Shown here in pieces: positions 35,148 through 44,543 of a stretch of DNA of 64,000 nt. Where the stretch lies: assembly GCA_964276095.1 (NCBI GenBank), contig CAXYDR010000001.1, positions 124,001 to 188,000 on the forward strand. Reading direction: 5' to 3'. The position numbers and the translations under genes were made by a program. Each line of letters opens with the position of its first letter. Position 1 is the first letter of the stretch. This stretch comes from GCA-2733415 sp964276095. GTDB lineage: Bacteria; Bacteroidota; Bacteroidia; Flavobacteriales; Flavobacteriaceae. Under the pieces are notes generated by a model, which did no database searches, was not told where the DNA came from, and worked only from the letters and a program-made list of their open reading frames with translations.

Positions 35148-35561
35148 ATGGCAAAGGTTTTAGCTTTAGATTACGGACAAAAAAGAACGGGTGTTGCAGT
35201 TACAGATGACATGCAAATTATTGCATCTGGTTTAAAAACTGTAGAGACAAAATTATTGTTCGAGTTTTTAGCAACATATTTTGCTAATGAAGATGTAGAG
35301 TCTGTAGTTTTGGGGGAACCAAAGCAAATGAATTTCGAAGCATCAGAAAGCGAAGTTCATATTCAGAAATTTGTAAAGTTATTTGAAAAAAAATATCCAA
35401 ATATGCCTTTAATCAGGGTAGATGAACGATTTACTTCAAAAATGGCATTCCAAACGATGATAGATAGTGGTTTAAGTAAAAAGAAACGACAAAACAAAGC
35501 CCTAGTTGATGAAATTAGTGCGACCATAATTTTACAATCATACTTATATAATAAAAGATAA
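35148..35561 (+). CDS. ruvX: putative Holliday junction resolvase RuvX (YqgF)
   Basis: A 137-residue RNase H-fold nuclease. The start at 35148 is chosen because MAKVLALDYGQKRTGVAVTD is the conserved N-terminus with the catalytic Asp; the open frame extends further upstream, but that part would overlap dapD and shows no family similarity. Other motifs are VVLGEPKQMN and RVDERFTSKMA, with a C-terminal DEISATIILQSYL. YqgF proteins act in pre-16S rRNA 5' maturation in addition to, or instead of, junction resolution. It overlaps def by one base (TAATG), so the two are translationally coupled. Confidence 0.93.
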   Translation: MAKVLALDYGQKRTGVAVTDDMQIIASGLKTVETKLLFEFLATYFANEDVESVVLGEPKQMNFEASESEVHIQKFVKLFEKKYPNMPLIRVDERFTSKMAFQTMIDSGLSKKKRQNKALVDEISATIILQSYLYNKR

Positions 35562-36151
35562 TGATATTACCAGTAATAGCTTACGGAGATCCGGTACTAA
35601 GAAAAGTAGCAAAAGAGATAGCTAAGGATCATATAAAATTAGACGAAATAATAGCTAATATGTGGGAAACTCAATACAATGCTTCTGGTGTTGGTATTGC
35701 AGCTCCTCAGGTTGGTTTATCAATTCGTTTATTCGTGATTGATGCAAGTCCTTTTTCCGATGATGATGATTTATCTGAAGAAGAGCAAGAATTCTTAAAA
35801 AACTTTAAACGCGTTTTTATTAATCCAACTATTGTTGAAGAATCTGGTGATGAGTGGGCTTTTAATGAAGGCTGTTTAAGTATACCTGATGTTCGTGAAG
35901 ATGTTTTTAGACAAGAACAAATTGTTGTTGAGTATGTTGATGAAAACTGGAAAAAGCAAAAAGAAACCTTAAATGGTTTAGCTGCAAGAGTTGTTCAGCA
36001 TGAATACGATCATATTGAAGGTGTGTTGTTTACAGATAAATTATCGACTTTAAAAAAGAGATTGATAAAGGGTAAACTAGCAAATATCACTAAGGGAAAA
36101 GTAAACGCAGATTATAGAATGCGTTTTCCTCAAGCAAAAAAGAAGCGATAA
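35561..36151 (+). CDS. def: peptide deformylase
   Basis: Removes the N-formyl group from new proteins. The 196-residue metalloenzyme has all three motifs: GVGIAAPQVGL, EGCLSIP (metal-ligand Cys) and QHEYDHIEG (HExxH-type with two His ligands). A short acidic insert (DDDDLSEEEQ) between the first two motifs is common in Bacteroidota enzymes. It overlaps ruvX by one base upstream and is followed by the DUF5606 gene after 85 bp. Confidence 0.97.
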   Translation: MILPVIAYGDPVLRKVAKEIAKDHIKLDEIIANMWETQYNASGVGIAAPQVGLSIRLFVIDASPFSDDDDLSEEEQEFLKNFKRVFINPTIVEESGDEWAFNEGCLSIPDVREDVFRQEQIVVEYVDENWKKQKETLNGLAARVVQHEYDHIEGVLFTDKLSTLKKRLIKGKLANITKGKVNADYRMRFPQAKKKR

Positions 36152-36176
36152 ATAGGGTATAATACTATAAAGAATT

Positions 36177-36184
36177 TATATTTG
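36177..36184 (+). promoter_or_regulatory. -7 box upstream of the DUF5606 gene
   Basis: TATATTTG exactly matches TAnnTTTG, 53 bp before the DUF5606 start and just after def. The -33 region has no clear TTG. Confidence 0.4.
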
Positions 36185-36236
36185 TTTTATCAAATTAGAT
36201 AGAAAATTAAGTCCATTTGGATATAAAAAATAGATT

Positions 36237-36647
36237 ATGAGTTTAGAGAAGATTTTATCAATTTCAGGTAAACCTGGATTATATGAATTGAAAGCACAAA
36301 CTAAAGCTGGTTTTTTAGCAGAATCATTAGTTGATGGAAAAAAACTTTCAGTAGGGATACGTCATAATGTTAGTGTTTTGAATGAAATAGCAATATACAC
36401 GTACTCAGAAGAGGTTCCTTTAAAACAAATCTTTAAAAATATTAAAGAAAAAGAAAACGGAGGAGAGTCTATAAGTCATAAAGTACCTAAGGCAGAATTA
36501 GAAAAATATTTTTCTGAAATTTTACCGGAGTATGACGAGGATAGAGTTTATGCTAGTGATATGAAAAAAGTAATTCAATGGTATAATTTATTGCACAAAA
36601 AAGGAATTGTTGATTTTGATACAGTAGTATCTTCTGAAGAAGAATAG
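36237..36647 (+). CDS. DUF5606 family protein
   Basis: A 136-residue soluble protein beginning MSLEKILSISGKPGLYELKA, the characteristic start of DUF5606, a small Bacteroidota family often located near def and mazG, as here. The N-terminal 50 residues are predicted to be a small beta barrel, and the C-terminal half is helical and acidic. No catalytic residues stand out and no function is established. It has its own -7 box and a terminator directly after it, so it may be transcribed alone. Confidence 0.88.
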   Translation: MSLEKILSISGKPGLYELKAQTKAGFLAESLVDGKKLSVGIRHNVSVLNEIAIYTYSEEVPLKQIFKNIKEKENGGESISHKVPKAELEKYFSEILPEYDEDRVYASDMKKVIQWYNLLHKKGIVDFDTVVSSEEE

Positions 36648-36668
36648 TAATATTTGAAATTACAAGAA

Positions 36669-36702
36669 CAAAAAACCTACAATACTTTTGTAGGTTTTTT
36701 TG
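36669..36702 (+). terminator. terminator after the DUF5606 gene
   Basis: AAAAAACCTACAA pairs with TTGTAGGTTTTTT, with a 5-nt loop and a long T run. It separates DUF5606 from mazG. Confidence 0.88.
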
Positions 36703-36744
36703 TTTTAAGAATTTACTTTAAGATTAATTTTTACAGTTTTTTAT

Positions 36745-37518
36745 ATGAATACCAGAGGAGAACAATTAAATGCATTTGATAGATTATTGACTATAATGGA
36801 TGAGTTGCGAGAGCAATGTCCTTGGGATAAAAAGCAAACCCTTCAAACCTTACGTCATTTAACAATAGAAGAAACCTATGAACTTGGAGATGCTATTTTA
36901 GATAATGATTTACAAGAGGTTAAAAAGGAACTAGGTGATTTATTGTTGCACATTGTTTTCTATGCGAAAATTGGTAGTGAAACAAATGATTTTGACATTG
37001 CTGATGTATTGAATACAGTTTGTGAAAAGTTAATTTATCGTCATCCGCATATTTATGGTGATGTTAAGGTTAAAGATGAGGAGGAAGTAAAAAGAAATTG
37101 GGAGAAACTTAAGTTAAAAGAAGGAAACAAGAGTGTTTTAGAAGGCGTTCCTAAAAGTTTGCCTGCTTTAGTAAAAGCTAGTAGGATTCAAGAAAAAGTT
37201 GCAGGAGTAGGATTTGATTGGGAAAAACCTAGCCAAGTTTGGGAAAAAGTAGAGGAGGAATTGCAGGAATTTAAAGAAGAAGTTAAGGAAGGCAACCAAG
37301 ATGAAATGGAAGCAGAATTTGGTGATGTGTTATTTTCTTTAATCAACTATGCGAAACATTTAAATATTAATGCAGAGAACGCTTTAGAACGGACGAATAA
37401 AAAATTTATAAACAGATTTCAGTACTTAGAAGGAAAAGCAAAAGAGTTAGGGAAAGAACTTTCAGACATGACTTTAAAGGAAATGGATGTTTTTTGGGAA
37501 GAAGCTAAAAAACAATAA
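36745..37518 (+). CDS. mazG: nucleoside triphosphate pyrophosphohydrolase MazG
   Basis: Cytosolic enzyme that hydrolyses NTPs, including damaged ones, to NMP and pyrophosphate. The 257-residue protein has two MazG domains: the first with CPWDKKQT, EETYELGDAI and KKELGDLLLHIVFY (EExxE and ExxD metal sites), the second with EEELQEFKEEV and EAEFGDVLFSLINYAKHL. This is the full-length, E. coli-like architecture. It follows a terminator and precedes the rRNA methyltransferase by 73 bp. Confidence 0.95.
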   Translation: MNTRGEQLNAFDRLLTIMDELREQCPWDKKQTLQTLRHLTIEETYELGDAILDNDLQEVKKELGDLLLHIVFYAKIGSETNDFDIADVLNTVCEKLIYRHPHIYGDVKVKDEEEVKRNWEKLKLKEGNKSVLEGVPKSLPALVKASRIQEKVAGVGFDWEKPSQVWEKVEEELQEFKEEVKEGNQDEMEAEFGDVLFSLINYAKHLNINAENALERTNKKFINRFQYLEGKAKELGKELSDMTLKEMDVFWEEAKKQ

Positions 37519-37591
37519 AGGATTATTATTAATTGGAACCAAAGACCTTAAATAAATTATTTAGCTTTGCAATCATAAAATATAGATTAAA

Positions 37592-39043
37592 ATGCCAAGA
37601 AGAGAACGTAATAAGTTTGTTAAAAAAGGACAGTTTATTGAAATTTTAATAGAAGACTATGCCTTTGGAGGAAAAGGAATAGGACGTATTAGAAATGAAG
37701 AAGGAGAATTTGTTGTTTTTGTACCTAACACTTTGCCGGGACAGTTGGTAAAAGCTCAGGTAAATAAAACAAGTAAACGATACGCAGAATGTAAGTTAGA
37801 AGAAGTGTTACAAACTTCTGATGATGAAATTGAAGTGCCGTACCAAGTAATTCCAGGGGCACCTTATATTAAGTTGCCGATTGACTTACAACATAATTAT
37901 AAAAAAGAAAGTACATTACAATTATTCAAACGAATAGGTAAAGTAGAAGATATTGAAGATAAATTTGATGAATTTATTACTTCTCCTGAGGTGTATCATT
38001 ACCGTAATAAAATGGAGTATGGTTTTTCCGCTATTCGATATAACCATGAATTAAAAACCGACGTAGATGAATTTGCTTTAGGTTTTAAGAAACGTGGAAC
38101 ATGGTGGTGTGCAGAAAACTTAGATAAAGATTCTGGATTATTTGATAAGCATGTAGAGGATAATTTAAAAATTATTCGTGAGTTTTGTGAGAAATCAGGT
38201 TTGGCACCTTGGCATGCGCCAAAAAGAGAAGGTTTTTTTAGGTTTTTAGTCGTTCGTAAATCAGTTCAGAGTAATGAATTGTTGTTTAATTTAGTAACAA
38301 CATCATATGATCTTCCAAAATTTGATATGGATGGATTTGTAGCCTTATTTAAAGAGTTATTTGGAGATAGGTTAGCTGGAATATTACATTCCATAAACGA
38401 TGAGGTTGGGGATAGGACTTTGTCTTCAGCTGGTAAATCAAGTTTGGTGTATGGTAAAGAGAAAATTGTAGAAAATTTACTGGGACTGGATTTTGAGATT
38501 AGTATGAAAAGCTTTTTTCAAACAAACCCTAAATCTGCAGAAAAACTATATAGTAAAGTAGTTGATTATGTATTAGAGAAGCAAGAAACTGTAGATGGTA
38601 AAGTTGTTATGGATTTATTCTGTGGAACTGGAACTATCGGACAAATTGTGGCTTCAAGAAGTAATAATACTAAAATTGTAGGTGTTGACATTATTGCCTC
38701 CTCTATAGCAGATGCAAAAGAAAACGCAAAACGAAATAATATTGAAGGGGTTGAGTTTTTTACGGCCGATGTAGGTAAATTCTTATTAGAACACCCTGAA
38801 TACAACAGAAAGATAGAAACTATAATTTTAGATCCATCAAGAGCTGGTATTGCACCTAAAACATTACGTAAAGTAATTAGGCTTGGAGCTAAGCGTATGA
38901 TTTATGTTTCATGTAATCCTGCAACTCAAGCAAGAGATACGGAGCAATTAATAGAAGCAGGATACCAACTAAAGAAGATAAGTATGGTAGATCAATTTCC
39001 ACATACAGCACATATTGAAACAATAGCGCTATTTGAACGATAA
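37592..39043 (+). CDS. rlmD: 23S rRNA (uracil-5-)-methyltransferase, RlmD/RlmCD family
   Basis: SAM-dependent enzyme that makes m5U in 23S rRNA. The 483-residue protein has an N-terminal TRAM domain (about 10-70: IEDYAFGGKGIGRIRNEEGE), a central domain, and a C-terminal Rossmann methyltransferase: SFFQTNPKSAEKLY, MDLFCGTGTIGQI (SAM site), ILDPSRAGI, and the catalytic cysteine in YVSCNPATQARD. Subfamily (RlmD versus RlmCD) cannot be decided by eye, so the symbol is provisional. A TAGCTTTG at 37562-37569 could be its -7 box. It is the last core gene before tRNA-Ser and the integrated element. Confidence 0.88.
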   Translation: MPRRERNKFVKKGQFIEILIEDYAFGGKGIGRIRNEEGEFVVFVPNTLPGQLVKAQVNKTSKRYAECKLEEVLQTSDDEIEVPYQVIPGAPYIKLPIDLQHNYKKESTLQLFKRIGKVEDIEDKFDEFITSPEVYHYRNKMEYGFSAIRYNHELKTDVDEFALGFKKRGTWWCAENLDKDSGLFDKHVEDNLKIIREFCEKSGLAPWHAPKREGFFRFLVVRKSVQSNELLFNLVTTSYDLPKFDMDGFVALFKELFGDRLAGILHSINDEVGDRTLSSAGKSSLVYGKEKIVENLLGLDFEISMKSFFQTNPKSAEKLYSKVVDYVLEKQETVDGKVVMDLFCGTGTIGQIVASRSNNTKIVGVDIIASSIADAKENAKRNNIEGVEFFTADVGKFLLEHPEYNRKIETIILDPSRAGIAPKTLRKVIRLGAKRMIYVSCNPATQARDTEQLIEAGYQLKKISMVDQFPHTAHIETIALFER

Positions 39044-39174
39044 TTTTTGAGTTGTTAGACCTTTATTTTTAGACACTTAAAAATAAAATAAAAAAAGTGT
39101 TTTAAAATTATTTTTTAATCGAAAAAAGCTCTTATATTTGCCATCGCAATCAACGAATAGTTGATGAGACACTC

Positions 39175-39259
39175 GGAGAAATGGCAGAGTGGTCGAATGC
39201 GGCAGTCTTGAAAACTGTTGACTGTTACAGGTCCGGGGGTTCGAATCCCTCTTTCTCCG
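39175..39259 (+). tRNA. tRNA-Ser (anticodon TGA), copy 1
   Basis: An 85-nt class II tRNA. The acceptor stem GGAGAAA/TTTCTCC has discriminator G, the anticodon loop CTTGAAA contains TGA, a long variable arm typical of serine tRNAs follows, and the T arm is GGGGG-TTCGAAT-CCCTC. CCA is not encoded. The leader contains a hairpin (ATCAAC/GTTGAT) and a TATATTTG box at 39133-39140, but no TTG at the -33 position. The integrated element begins at its 3' end. Confidence 0.96.
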
Positions 39260-39260
39260 C
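39246..39260 (+). other. left attachment site (attL core) in tRNA-Ser 3' end
   Basis: TCCCTCTTTCTCCGC, the last 14 bases of the tRNA plus one, recurs at 53504-53518 beside the integrase gene (attR) and at 53875-53889 in the second tRNA. This is the pattern expected when a tyrosine integrase uses a tRNA 3' end as its target. Confidence 0.75.
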
Positions 39261-39265
39261 AAAAC

Positions 39266-39307
39266 AAAACCTCAATACTTTGATTTACAAAGAGTTGAGG
39301 TTTTTGC
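39266..39307 (+). terminator. terminator after tRNA-Ser copy 1
   Basis: AAACCTCAA with ACTTTG pairs to CAAAGA and TTGAGGTTT, then a T run. Its sequence differs from the terminator behind the second tRNA, as expected if the element supplied a new one on integration. Confidence 0.75.
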
Positions 39308-39354
39308 TTTATATAAAATGTACGATTTCTGTATTGTAATTATACTGCCCTCTA

Positions 39355-41136
39355 TTATAAAGGGTTTGTAAAATGTTTAAAATGCTCTAATCTATAATAT
39401 ACATTTTGGTTTAGATGCATATTCATTAATTCTTTAACCTCTGTTGGAGAGCTGTTAAATTGCTTTTTATAAATATCTAAGATATTTATATTTTCATCTT
39501 CCGTAGCCCTTTCTATTTTCATTGATACATTATCTGTATTAATACCAAAAAAGTCACCATCTTTAGCTTCTTGATTTTTTGTATATACATAACAAGGCTC
39601 TTCACATGTCACATCATCTCTGTACTGAGGGAATTTATTATAAACTAAATGAAACTCCCATAAAACTATATTATTCCTAACCGCTAAAGGCTGAATTGAA
39701 TGAACTAAGTGTTTCCCAAATTTCCATAAACCATTTTTATATTCTTTAAAATCTTCTGTAACTTTTTTTAATTGAGTATTTTCATATTCAAAAAAATCAG
39801 GATCTCTAAAAACATCATTTATAATATTAGTCATCCTTATTAATGGCATTTTTAAAACAATACCATATAATGATGTTTTTTCAGGATGAGCATTATAATT
39901 TCTCATTTTCCTACCCCAATCAAGTTTAGTTTTATAGTCTTCATTATAATTAACAGATATTGTATCAATTAAGTTTTTTAAAGATTTATTACGTGTGTCA
40001 ATATTTAATGTTTTACTTCTTGATTTGATAGCCATTTCAAAAATTCTCGTTTGTCTTGAAAAAGCATCACAATACATCGGGTAATAAAAATAACTATGCT
40101 CCTGTAGTTTTTCAGAAAATTCTAATTCTTTAATGATTTGTTCTGGTACTTCTTTATGACAATTTTTTGGAACAAATTGTTTGATCATAAAATCATTTAA
40201 GTTTTTAATCCCAAATGAGTTCCATGATGTATCAGGAAGAAAGTTGTTATTCTTTTTTTTAACTTTTTTATTTACCTCTATAGCTTCATCAATTTTTGAA
40301 GTGTAATTTTCAGAAAAAGGAATCAATTTATTTATGGCATCTTCTAAGTAAATTAAAAAATCTACCTGTCTTTTTACTATCGGCAATTCTAAATTATATA
40401 AATCTATGGGATTAGTTTTTTTGTCGTCATCAGGATAACGTGTAGAGCTACTATGTTGAATTGTTAATGTAGTACAAAAAAGAAGAACAAATTCACTATA
40501 TAAAATAGTATATAAATCTTTAGTAAGTTCCATTGAATACTGAATGTATTTCTCGAAATCATCATGATTACTAATTATCCGTTCTAATTCATTTCTCTCG
40601 TCAATTAACTCTAAGGATTCAAAGTTTTTCAACCATCCTATATACTCTTTTATTGCATTCTTAAATCTAACTTTATAATCATCATGTAAAGTTATTTTAG
40701 AATTTTTTGAGTCTTTGAGAAATTCCAACATTTCACACAACTCTTCCTCATCAATATTTACTAAATCTAAACTATATGATTCGTCAATAAATTTTATAAA
40801 AGTATCTAATTTAGAACTCTCTTCGTTTAAATCAGCATTTTTTAAAAGGGGGTTTTCAGATAAAAATGAAATATTTTCATCAATTGACATTATAAGATCA
40901 AAATTTTCTTTTCTCTTATATGCAGCCTTCCTTAATGGTCTAAATTGATTGTGACTAAACTTTTTTAATTCTTTTTCTCCAAAATTACCACTTAGCATTA
41001 ATAATGCTTTATACCCTTTTTCAGTTGCCTGCTGAAAAAAAAAGTAAGATTGACTATAACATTTATTATCATGTAAAATTTTTGAAGATATCACATCGTT
41101 TTTAGCAATACTTAACCATTTTAAAACATCATTCAT
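39355..41136 (-). CDS. HEPN-domain protein, possible RNase effector of a defence locus
   Basis: A 593-residue soluble protein. Residues 1-75 match a HEPN helical bundle: WLSIAKNDVISSKIL, YSQSYFFFQQATEKGYKALL and SHNQFRPLRKAAYK. Near residues 413-418 is RNYNAHP, an R-x4-H motif as in the RNase site of HEPN toxins (sometimes R-x4-6-H). The middle region is helical and acidic, with no recognised fold. It is transcribed divergently from the 1101-residue gene, with 95 bp between starts. Inside an integrative element and beside an ATPase/HNH operon, an abortive-infection RNase is a reasonable inference. Domain calls are by eye. Confidence 0.75.
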   Translation of the reverse strand: MNDVLKWLSIAKNDVISSKILHDNKCYSQSYFFFQQATEKGYKALLMLSGNFGEKELKKFSHNQFRPLRKAAYKRKENFDLIMSIDENISFLSENPLLKNADLNEESSKLDTFIKFIDESYSLDLVNIDEEELCEMLEFLKDSKNSKITLHDDYKVRFKNAIKEYIGWLKNFESLELIDERNELERIISNHDDFEKYIQYSMELTKDLYTILYSEFVLLFCTTLTIQHSSSTRYPDDDKKTNPIDLYNLELPIVKRQVDFLIYLEDAINKLIPFSENYTSKIDEAIEVNKKVKKKNNNFLPDTSWNSFGIKNLNDFMIKQFVPKNCHKEVPEQIIKELEFSEKLQEHSYFYYPMYCDAFSRQTRIFEMAIKSRSKTLNIDTRNKSLKNLIDTISVNYNEDYKTKLDWGRKMRNYNAHPEKTSLYGIVLKMPLIRMTNIINDVFRDPDFFEYENTQLKKVTEDFKEYKNGLWKFGKHLVHSIQPLAVRNNIVLWEFHLVYNKFPQYRDDVTCEEPCYVYTKNQEAKDGDFFGINTDNVSMKIERATEDENINILDIYKKQFNSSPTEVKELMNMHLNQNVYYRLEHFKHFTNPL

Positions 41137-41231
41137 TCATTATAAGTTTAAAACTGAAAAGGTACATAAAAGGACTAATTTTTTCTTAATAAAATAAAGG
41201 TTTTAAATTTTAAAAATTATAAATTACATCT

Positions 41232-44200
41232 ATGAATATGAATAAAAATCAAGAGAGTATATATAAAGGTTTAAAAAGTATTGGCGAAGAGATATCAGGA
41301 TTCTATTTAAGTGGTTTAAAGATTATAAATGATGATGATTTACCTTCAAAAACGTACTTCATTGCTCATTCTGCCAGAGAAATCGATGGAGGAATAAGAG
41401 ATATTTTAGCACCAAAAGGAGAGAAAGAAAAAAAACAAAAAGAATTATCAGGAAAAGAGGATTTAAAAAAAATAAAGGGACATGTTGCTTCTATTTTAGT
41501 AGCATTAGATTTACCGATAGGTGATCAATTTGCTTTAGAATACATAGATGTTGCTACAAAATTTGTAAATCATACCCATAGAAGTGGAGCTTTTAAGCCT
41601 TCAAGAGAATCAAGAGATATCATTCAGTTATGGGAACGATACGAGGTAATTCTAATAAAATTATTAGGTAATTTTATTAACCAATTAAAACAAATTGAGA
41701 GAATATTGAAGTTTAACAAACCAACTGTTGAAGTTCTTTATACTTTGAAAAATATTTTTAGAAATAAGCAAAAAGAACACTATTTTTTCAATAATTTAAA
41801 AAAAATTAATTGGTTTAAGCCTCTATATGAAAATGGTTTTTTTTCTCCTGAACATTTACTTGACAAGTCATATTGGAATCAATCAGAGTATTTAGAATAC
41901 TTATCCAAACAAATTAAGGAAGGTGAAATTGATAAAGCATATTCAGAAGATTTAGTAAGTTTAATCGATGAGTTCTGTAATTACTCAATTAATATTAAAG
42001 AAATTAAAAATTATAGAATTTGGTACAGCTTTATAATAATTTTGACAAACCTACCTAAAGATTATGTAACAGACGAAATTATCAATAATCTTCATATCTA
42101 TTTTAAAACAAAATTTGACAATACCATTCAAAGTGATGCTATTTTTAAACTTATTTATTCCTACTTTGAAAATGATATAGATTCATTAAAACATAAATCA
42201 AAAATTGAGAAAATTATAAAATTAGTTTTTGAAATATCGGACAATGAAATATTCAAGGATCAATCTACCTACGAATCTGGTAAATATTATCCTATAATAA
42301 AAGCATATTGGTTAGAACAAGCAACTAAAAACGTCTCTTTTTACAAACCAATAGCAAAGTACTGTTCTAATAAAGTTATTTATTGCATAGCAGAAAATTT
42401 ATTAAAACAATTGAATTCGGATTACATAAGTAGTTTTGAAATTAAAAGTATATATCACCTCGATGAAGTAAGTCGAAATTCGTGTTCTGTCCAAACTATT
42501 TATACAACGTTTCTAAAAAACTGTTGCCAACATATTTCATCTATTAGAATTATTGAAATTATACGAAATTTTTTAAGTGACAATTATGAGCATAGACACT
42601 TCACAAAAATTGCATTGTTTTTAATATCAAAAAAATGGAAACAAACAAAAGATGTTTTTTTTGAATTAATAAAAAACCAAGATGAGAAAATGCTTTTTTC
42701 TAATTCTTTTTTAGGAGATGATCTTTATTTTTTTTTAGAAGAAATTGCTCCTGAATTAGAGAGTCAAGAAGCAATAGCTATAGAGATAATAATTGAAAAT
42801 GGGTCTCAAAATGATAATTATTATAACAAAAGTGAATACTTAAAAGAATACAAATTGAGGTGGTATTCAGCCTTGAATATTAGCCCGTTTTTCAAAGGAA
42901 AATATGAAGTGTTATCAAAAGAATTAAACAAGGATAAAGATCAGATAAAACCACAACCATCTGTAAGAATTACTTCTGGTAGTGTCTCTCCAATTAGTAT
43001 AGAGGAAATAAATTCTATGCCTATTAATGAATTAGTGGAAATATTAAAAACATTTGACCCTGAAAGAAGCTTTTCAAGCCCAAGTGTTGAAGGACTTACA
43101 GATAGTGTTAGAATCGTTGTTAAAGAAAACCCTAATTTATTTCATGATAATTACGAACTTTTTTTTAATGTCCCATATAAACATATTTCGAGTGTTTTTT
43201 ATGGCCTTGATGATGCATGGAAAGAAGGAAAAGAAATAAATTGGAAGAATATTTTATCTTTTATTGAAAATTACTCAACCAAAAAAGAATTTGGAACGGA
43301 TAATTTACAATTTAAAAACTCTTCTTTTAATCATAATCATCTATATGTAATTGAGAGTTTTTGCAGATTACTATCAGCGGGTTTAAGAAAAGATGAAAGA
43401 GCTTTTTCGTTTGATTTAATGCCTTATTCAGAAAGTATTATATTTTCTTTTTTAGAAAAACACATAAAATTAGAACTTAATGATAAAGACAAAGGTAAGT
43501 TAGGTTCTGCTATGCATGCAATTAACTCTACAACAGGAATTATTATTGGTTGTTTACTTGATTATTCTCTTAGAAAGGCAAGATTAAACAATATAGATAT
43601 TAATACTAAAGCTCCAAAGTGGTCTATTAGAGAAAAAGAAATTTATGAAAGTTTAATCGAAAATGAGGTGCAAGAATTCTATATGTATTTCGGTTGGCGT
43701 AGAAGAAATTTTTTATTCTTGGATTACGAATGGACAAATAATCTATTAAAGTTAATTCCAAAAAAAGATATTCAAACAATAAAATCATATTTTGGATGTC
43801 ATCTTTTAGAATACAATAACTCTACATTGGATTATAATAGATTTAAAGATGTATACAAGCGAGCTATAAATGAAAATTGGCAAGTTGTAGATAGTACAAT
43901 GGGTGATAATTCAATAGAGTTACATGTAGCAATTTTTTATATTTTTAATTATGAAGATTTAAATGATAATGAAATTATAACGTTGTTATTTAAACAGAAA
44001 GACATAAAAAAAATCAGTAGTTTAATTCATTCTTTGTCATTCAAATTCGATCAATATTTTGAAGAGCTCACTCCAAAAGATAAAGTTTTATTCAAAAGGA
44101 AAATATACAAAGTATGGGAACAAACAATATTAATAGTTAATAACGTTAAGGATGTTGATGCTAATGATATGCCTTCCTTATTTTATTTATTAAAGTTTAT

Positions 44201-44537
44201 CGATGAGCTTAATGAAGAAAATTATGATTTAATAAAAAGAACATCAAATTTTAGAAGACATGGAAGGTACTTGGATGAATTAATAAAAAATTTAAATAGG
44301 TTGAAAGTAAAAGGAGATGTTCATCAAAGTTGCGTATACGCTTGTGAAATATTTATAGACTGTGTTTTTGATAATCATTATTATGCTTCTATCATGCAAA
44401 TTGAAATAATCGAATTTATTGAGTTCTTATATAAACAAGAGTCATCGACATTAAAAGAATACTCAAATAAAATATGCAATCTATTTGCAGAAAAAGGACA
44501 ATATTTTCTGAGAGATTCGTATGAAAAACAAAATTAG
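41232..44537 (+). CDS. 1101-residue protein of unknown function, first gene of ATPase/HNH operon
   Basis: I do not recognise the full protein. The N-terminal 145 residues look like a HEPN-type helical pair: TYFIAHSAREIDGGIRDIL (43-59 region) and FVNHTHRSGAF (111-121) with SRDIIQLWERYEVIL. This arrangement occurs at the head of several large presumed defence proteins. The remaining 950 residues are strongly helical and lysine/asparagine-rich and may be solenoid-like, without Walker, nuclease or protease motifs that I can see. It has no signal or membrane segment. The ATPase gene follows after 6 bp, so the products probably act together, with this one as sensor or scaffold (inference). Confidence 0.75.
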   Translation: MNMNKNQESIYKGLKSIGEEISGFYLSGLKIINDDDLPSKTYFIAHSAREIDGGIRDILAPKGEKEKKQKELSGKEDLKKIKGHVASILVALDLPIGDQFALEYIDVATKFVNHTHRSGAFKPSRESRDIIQLWERYEVILIKLLGNFINQLKQIERILKFNKPTVEVLYTLKNIFRNKQKEHYFFNNLKKINWFKPLYENGFFSPEHLLDKSYWNQSEYLEYLSKQIKEGEIDKAYSEDLVSLIDEFCNYSINIKEIKNYRIWYSFIIILTNLPKDYVTDEIINNLHIYFKTKFDNTIQSDAIFKLIYSYFENDIDSLKHKSKIEKIIKLVFEISDNEIFKDQSTYESGKYYPIIKAYWLEQATKNVSFYKPIAKYCSNKVIYCIAENLLKQLNSDYISSFEIKSIYHLDEVSRNSCSVQTIYTTFLKNCCQHISSIRIIEIIRNFLSDNYEHRHFTKIALFLISKKWKQTKDVFFELIKNQDEKMLFSNSFLGDDLYFFLEEIAPELESQEAIAIEIIIENGSQNDNYYNKSEYLKEYKLRWYSALNISPFFKGKYEVLSKELNKDKDQIKPQPSVRITSGSVSPISIEEINSMPINELVEILKTFDPERSFSSPSVEGLTDSVRIVVKENPNLFHDNYELFFNVPYKHISSVFYGLDDAWKEGKEINWKNILSFIENYSTKKEFGTDNLQFKNSSFNHNHLYVIESFCRLLSAGLRKDERAFSFDLMPYSESIIFSFLEKHIKLELNDKDKGKLGSAMHAINSTTGIIIGCLLDYSLRKARLNNIDINTKAPKWSIREKEIYESLIENEVQEFYMYFGWRRRNFLFLDYEWTNNLLKLIPKKDIQTIKSYFGCHLLEYNNSTLDYNRFKDVYKRAINENWQVVDSTMGDNSIELHVAIFYIFNYEDLNDNEIITLLFKQKDIKKISSLIHSLSFKFDQYFEELTPKDKVLFKRKIYKVWEQTILIVNNVKDVDANDMPSLFYLLKFIDELNEENYDLIKRTSNFRRHGRYLDELIKNLNRLKVKGDVHQSCVYACEIFIDCVFDNHYYASIMQIEIIEFIEFLYKQESSTLKEYSNKICNLFAEKGQYFLRDSYEKQN

Positions 44538-44543
44538 TTAAAT

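Larger units (their letters stand above)
39133..39264. repeat. 132-bp direct repeat, left copy (tRNA-Ser with leader)
   Basis: Identical to 53762-53893. It starts exactly at the -7 promoter box (TATATTTG), spans the leader, the whole tRNA and five bases beyond. Offset between the copies is 14629 bp. Confidence 0.95.

Noticed and set aside
39077..39262. Minus-strand frame beginning MRRKRDSNPRTCNS across tRNA-Ser copy 1, and its twin at 53673-53891
   Set aside because: Both are antisense translations of the tRNA gene and its leader; the identical protein start only reflects the tRNA repeat.
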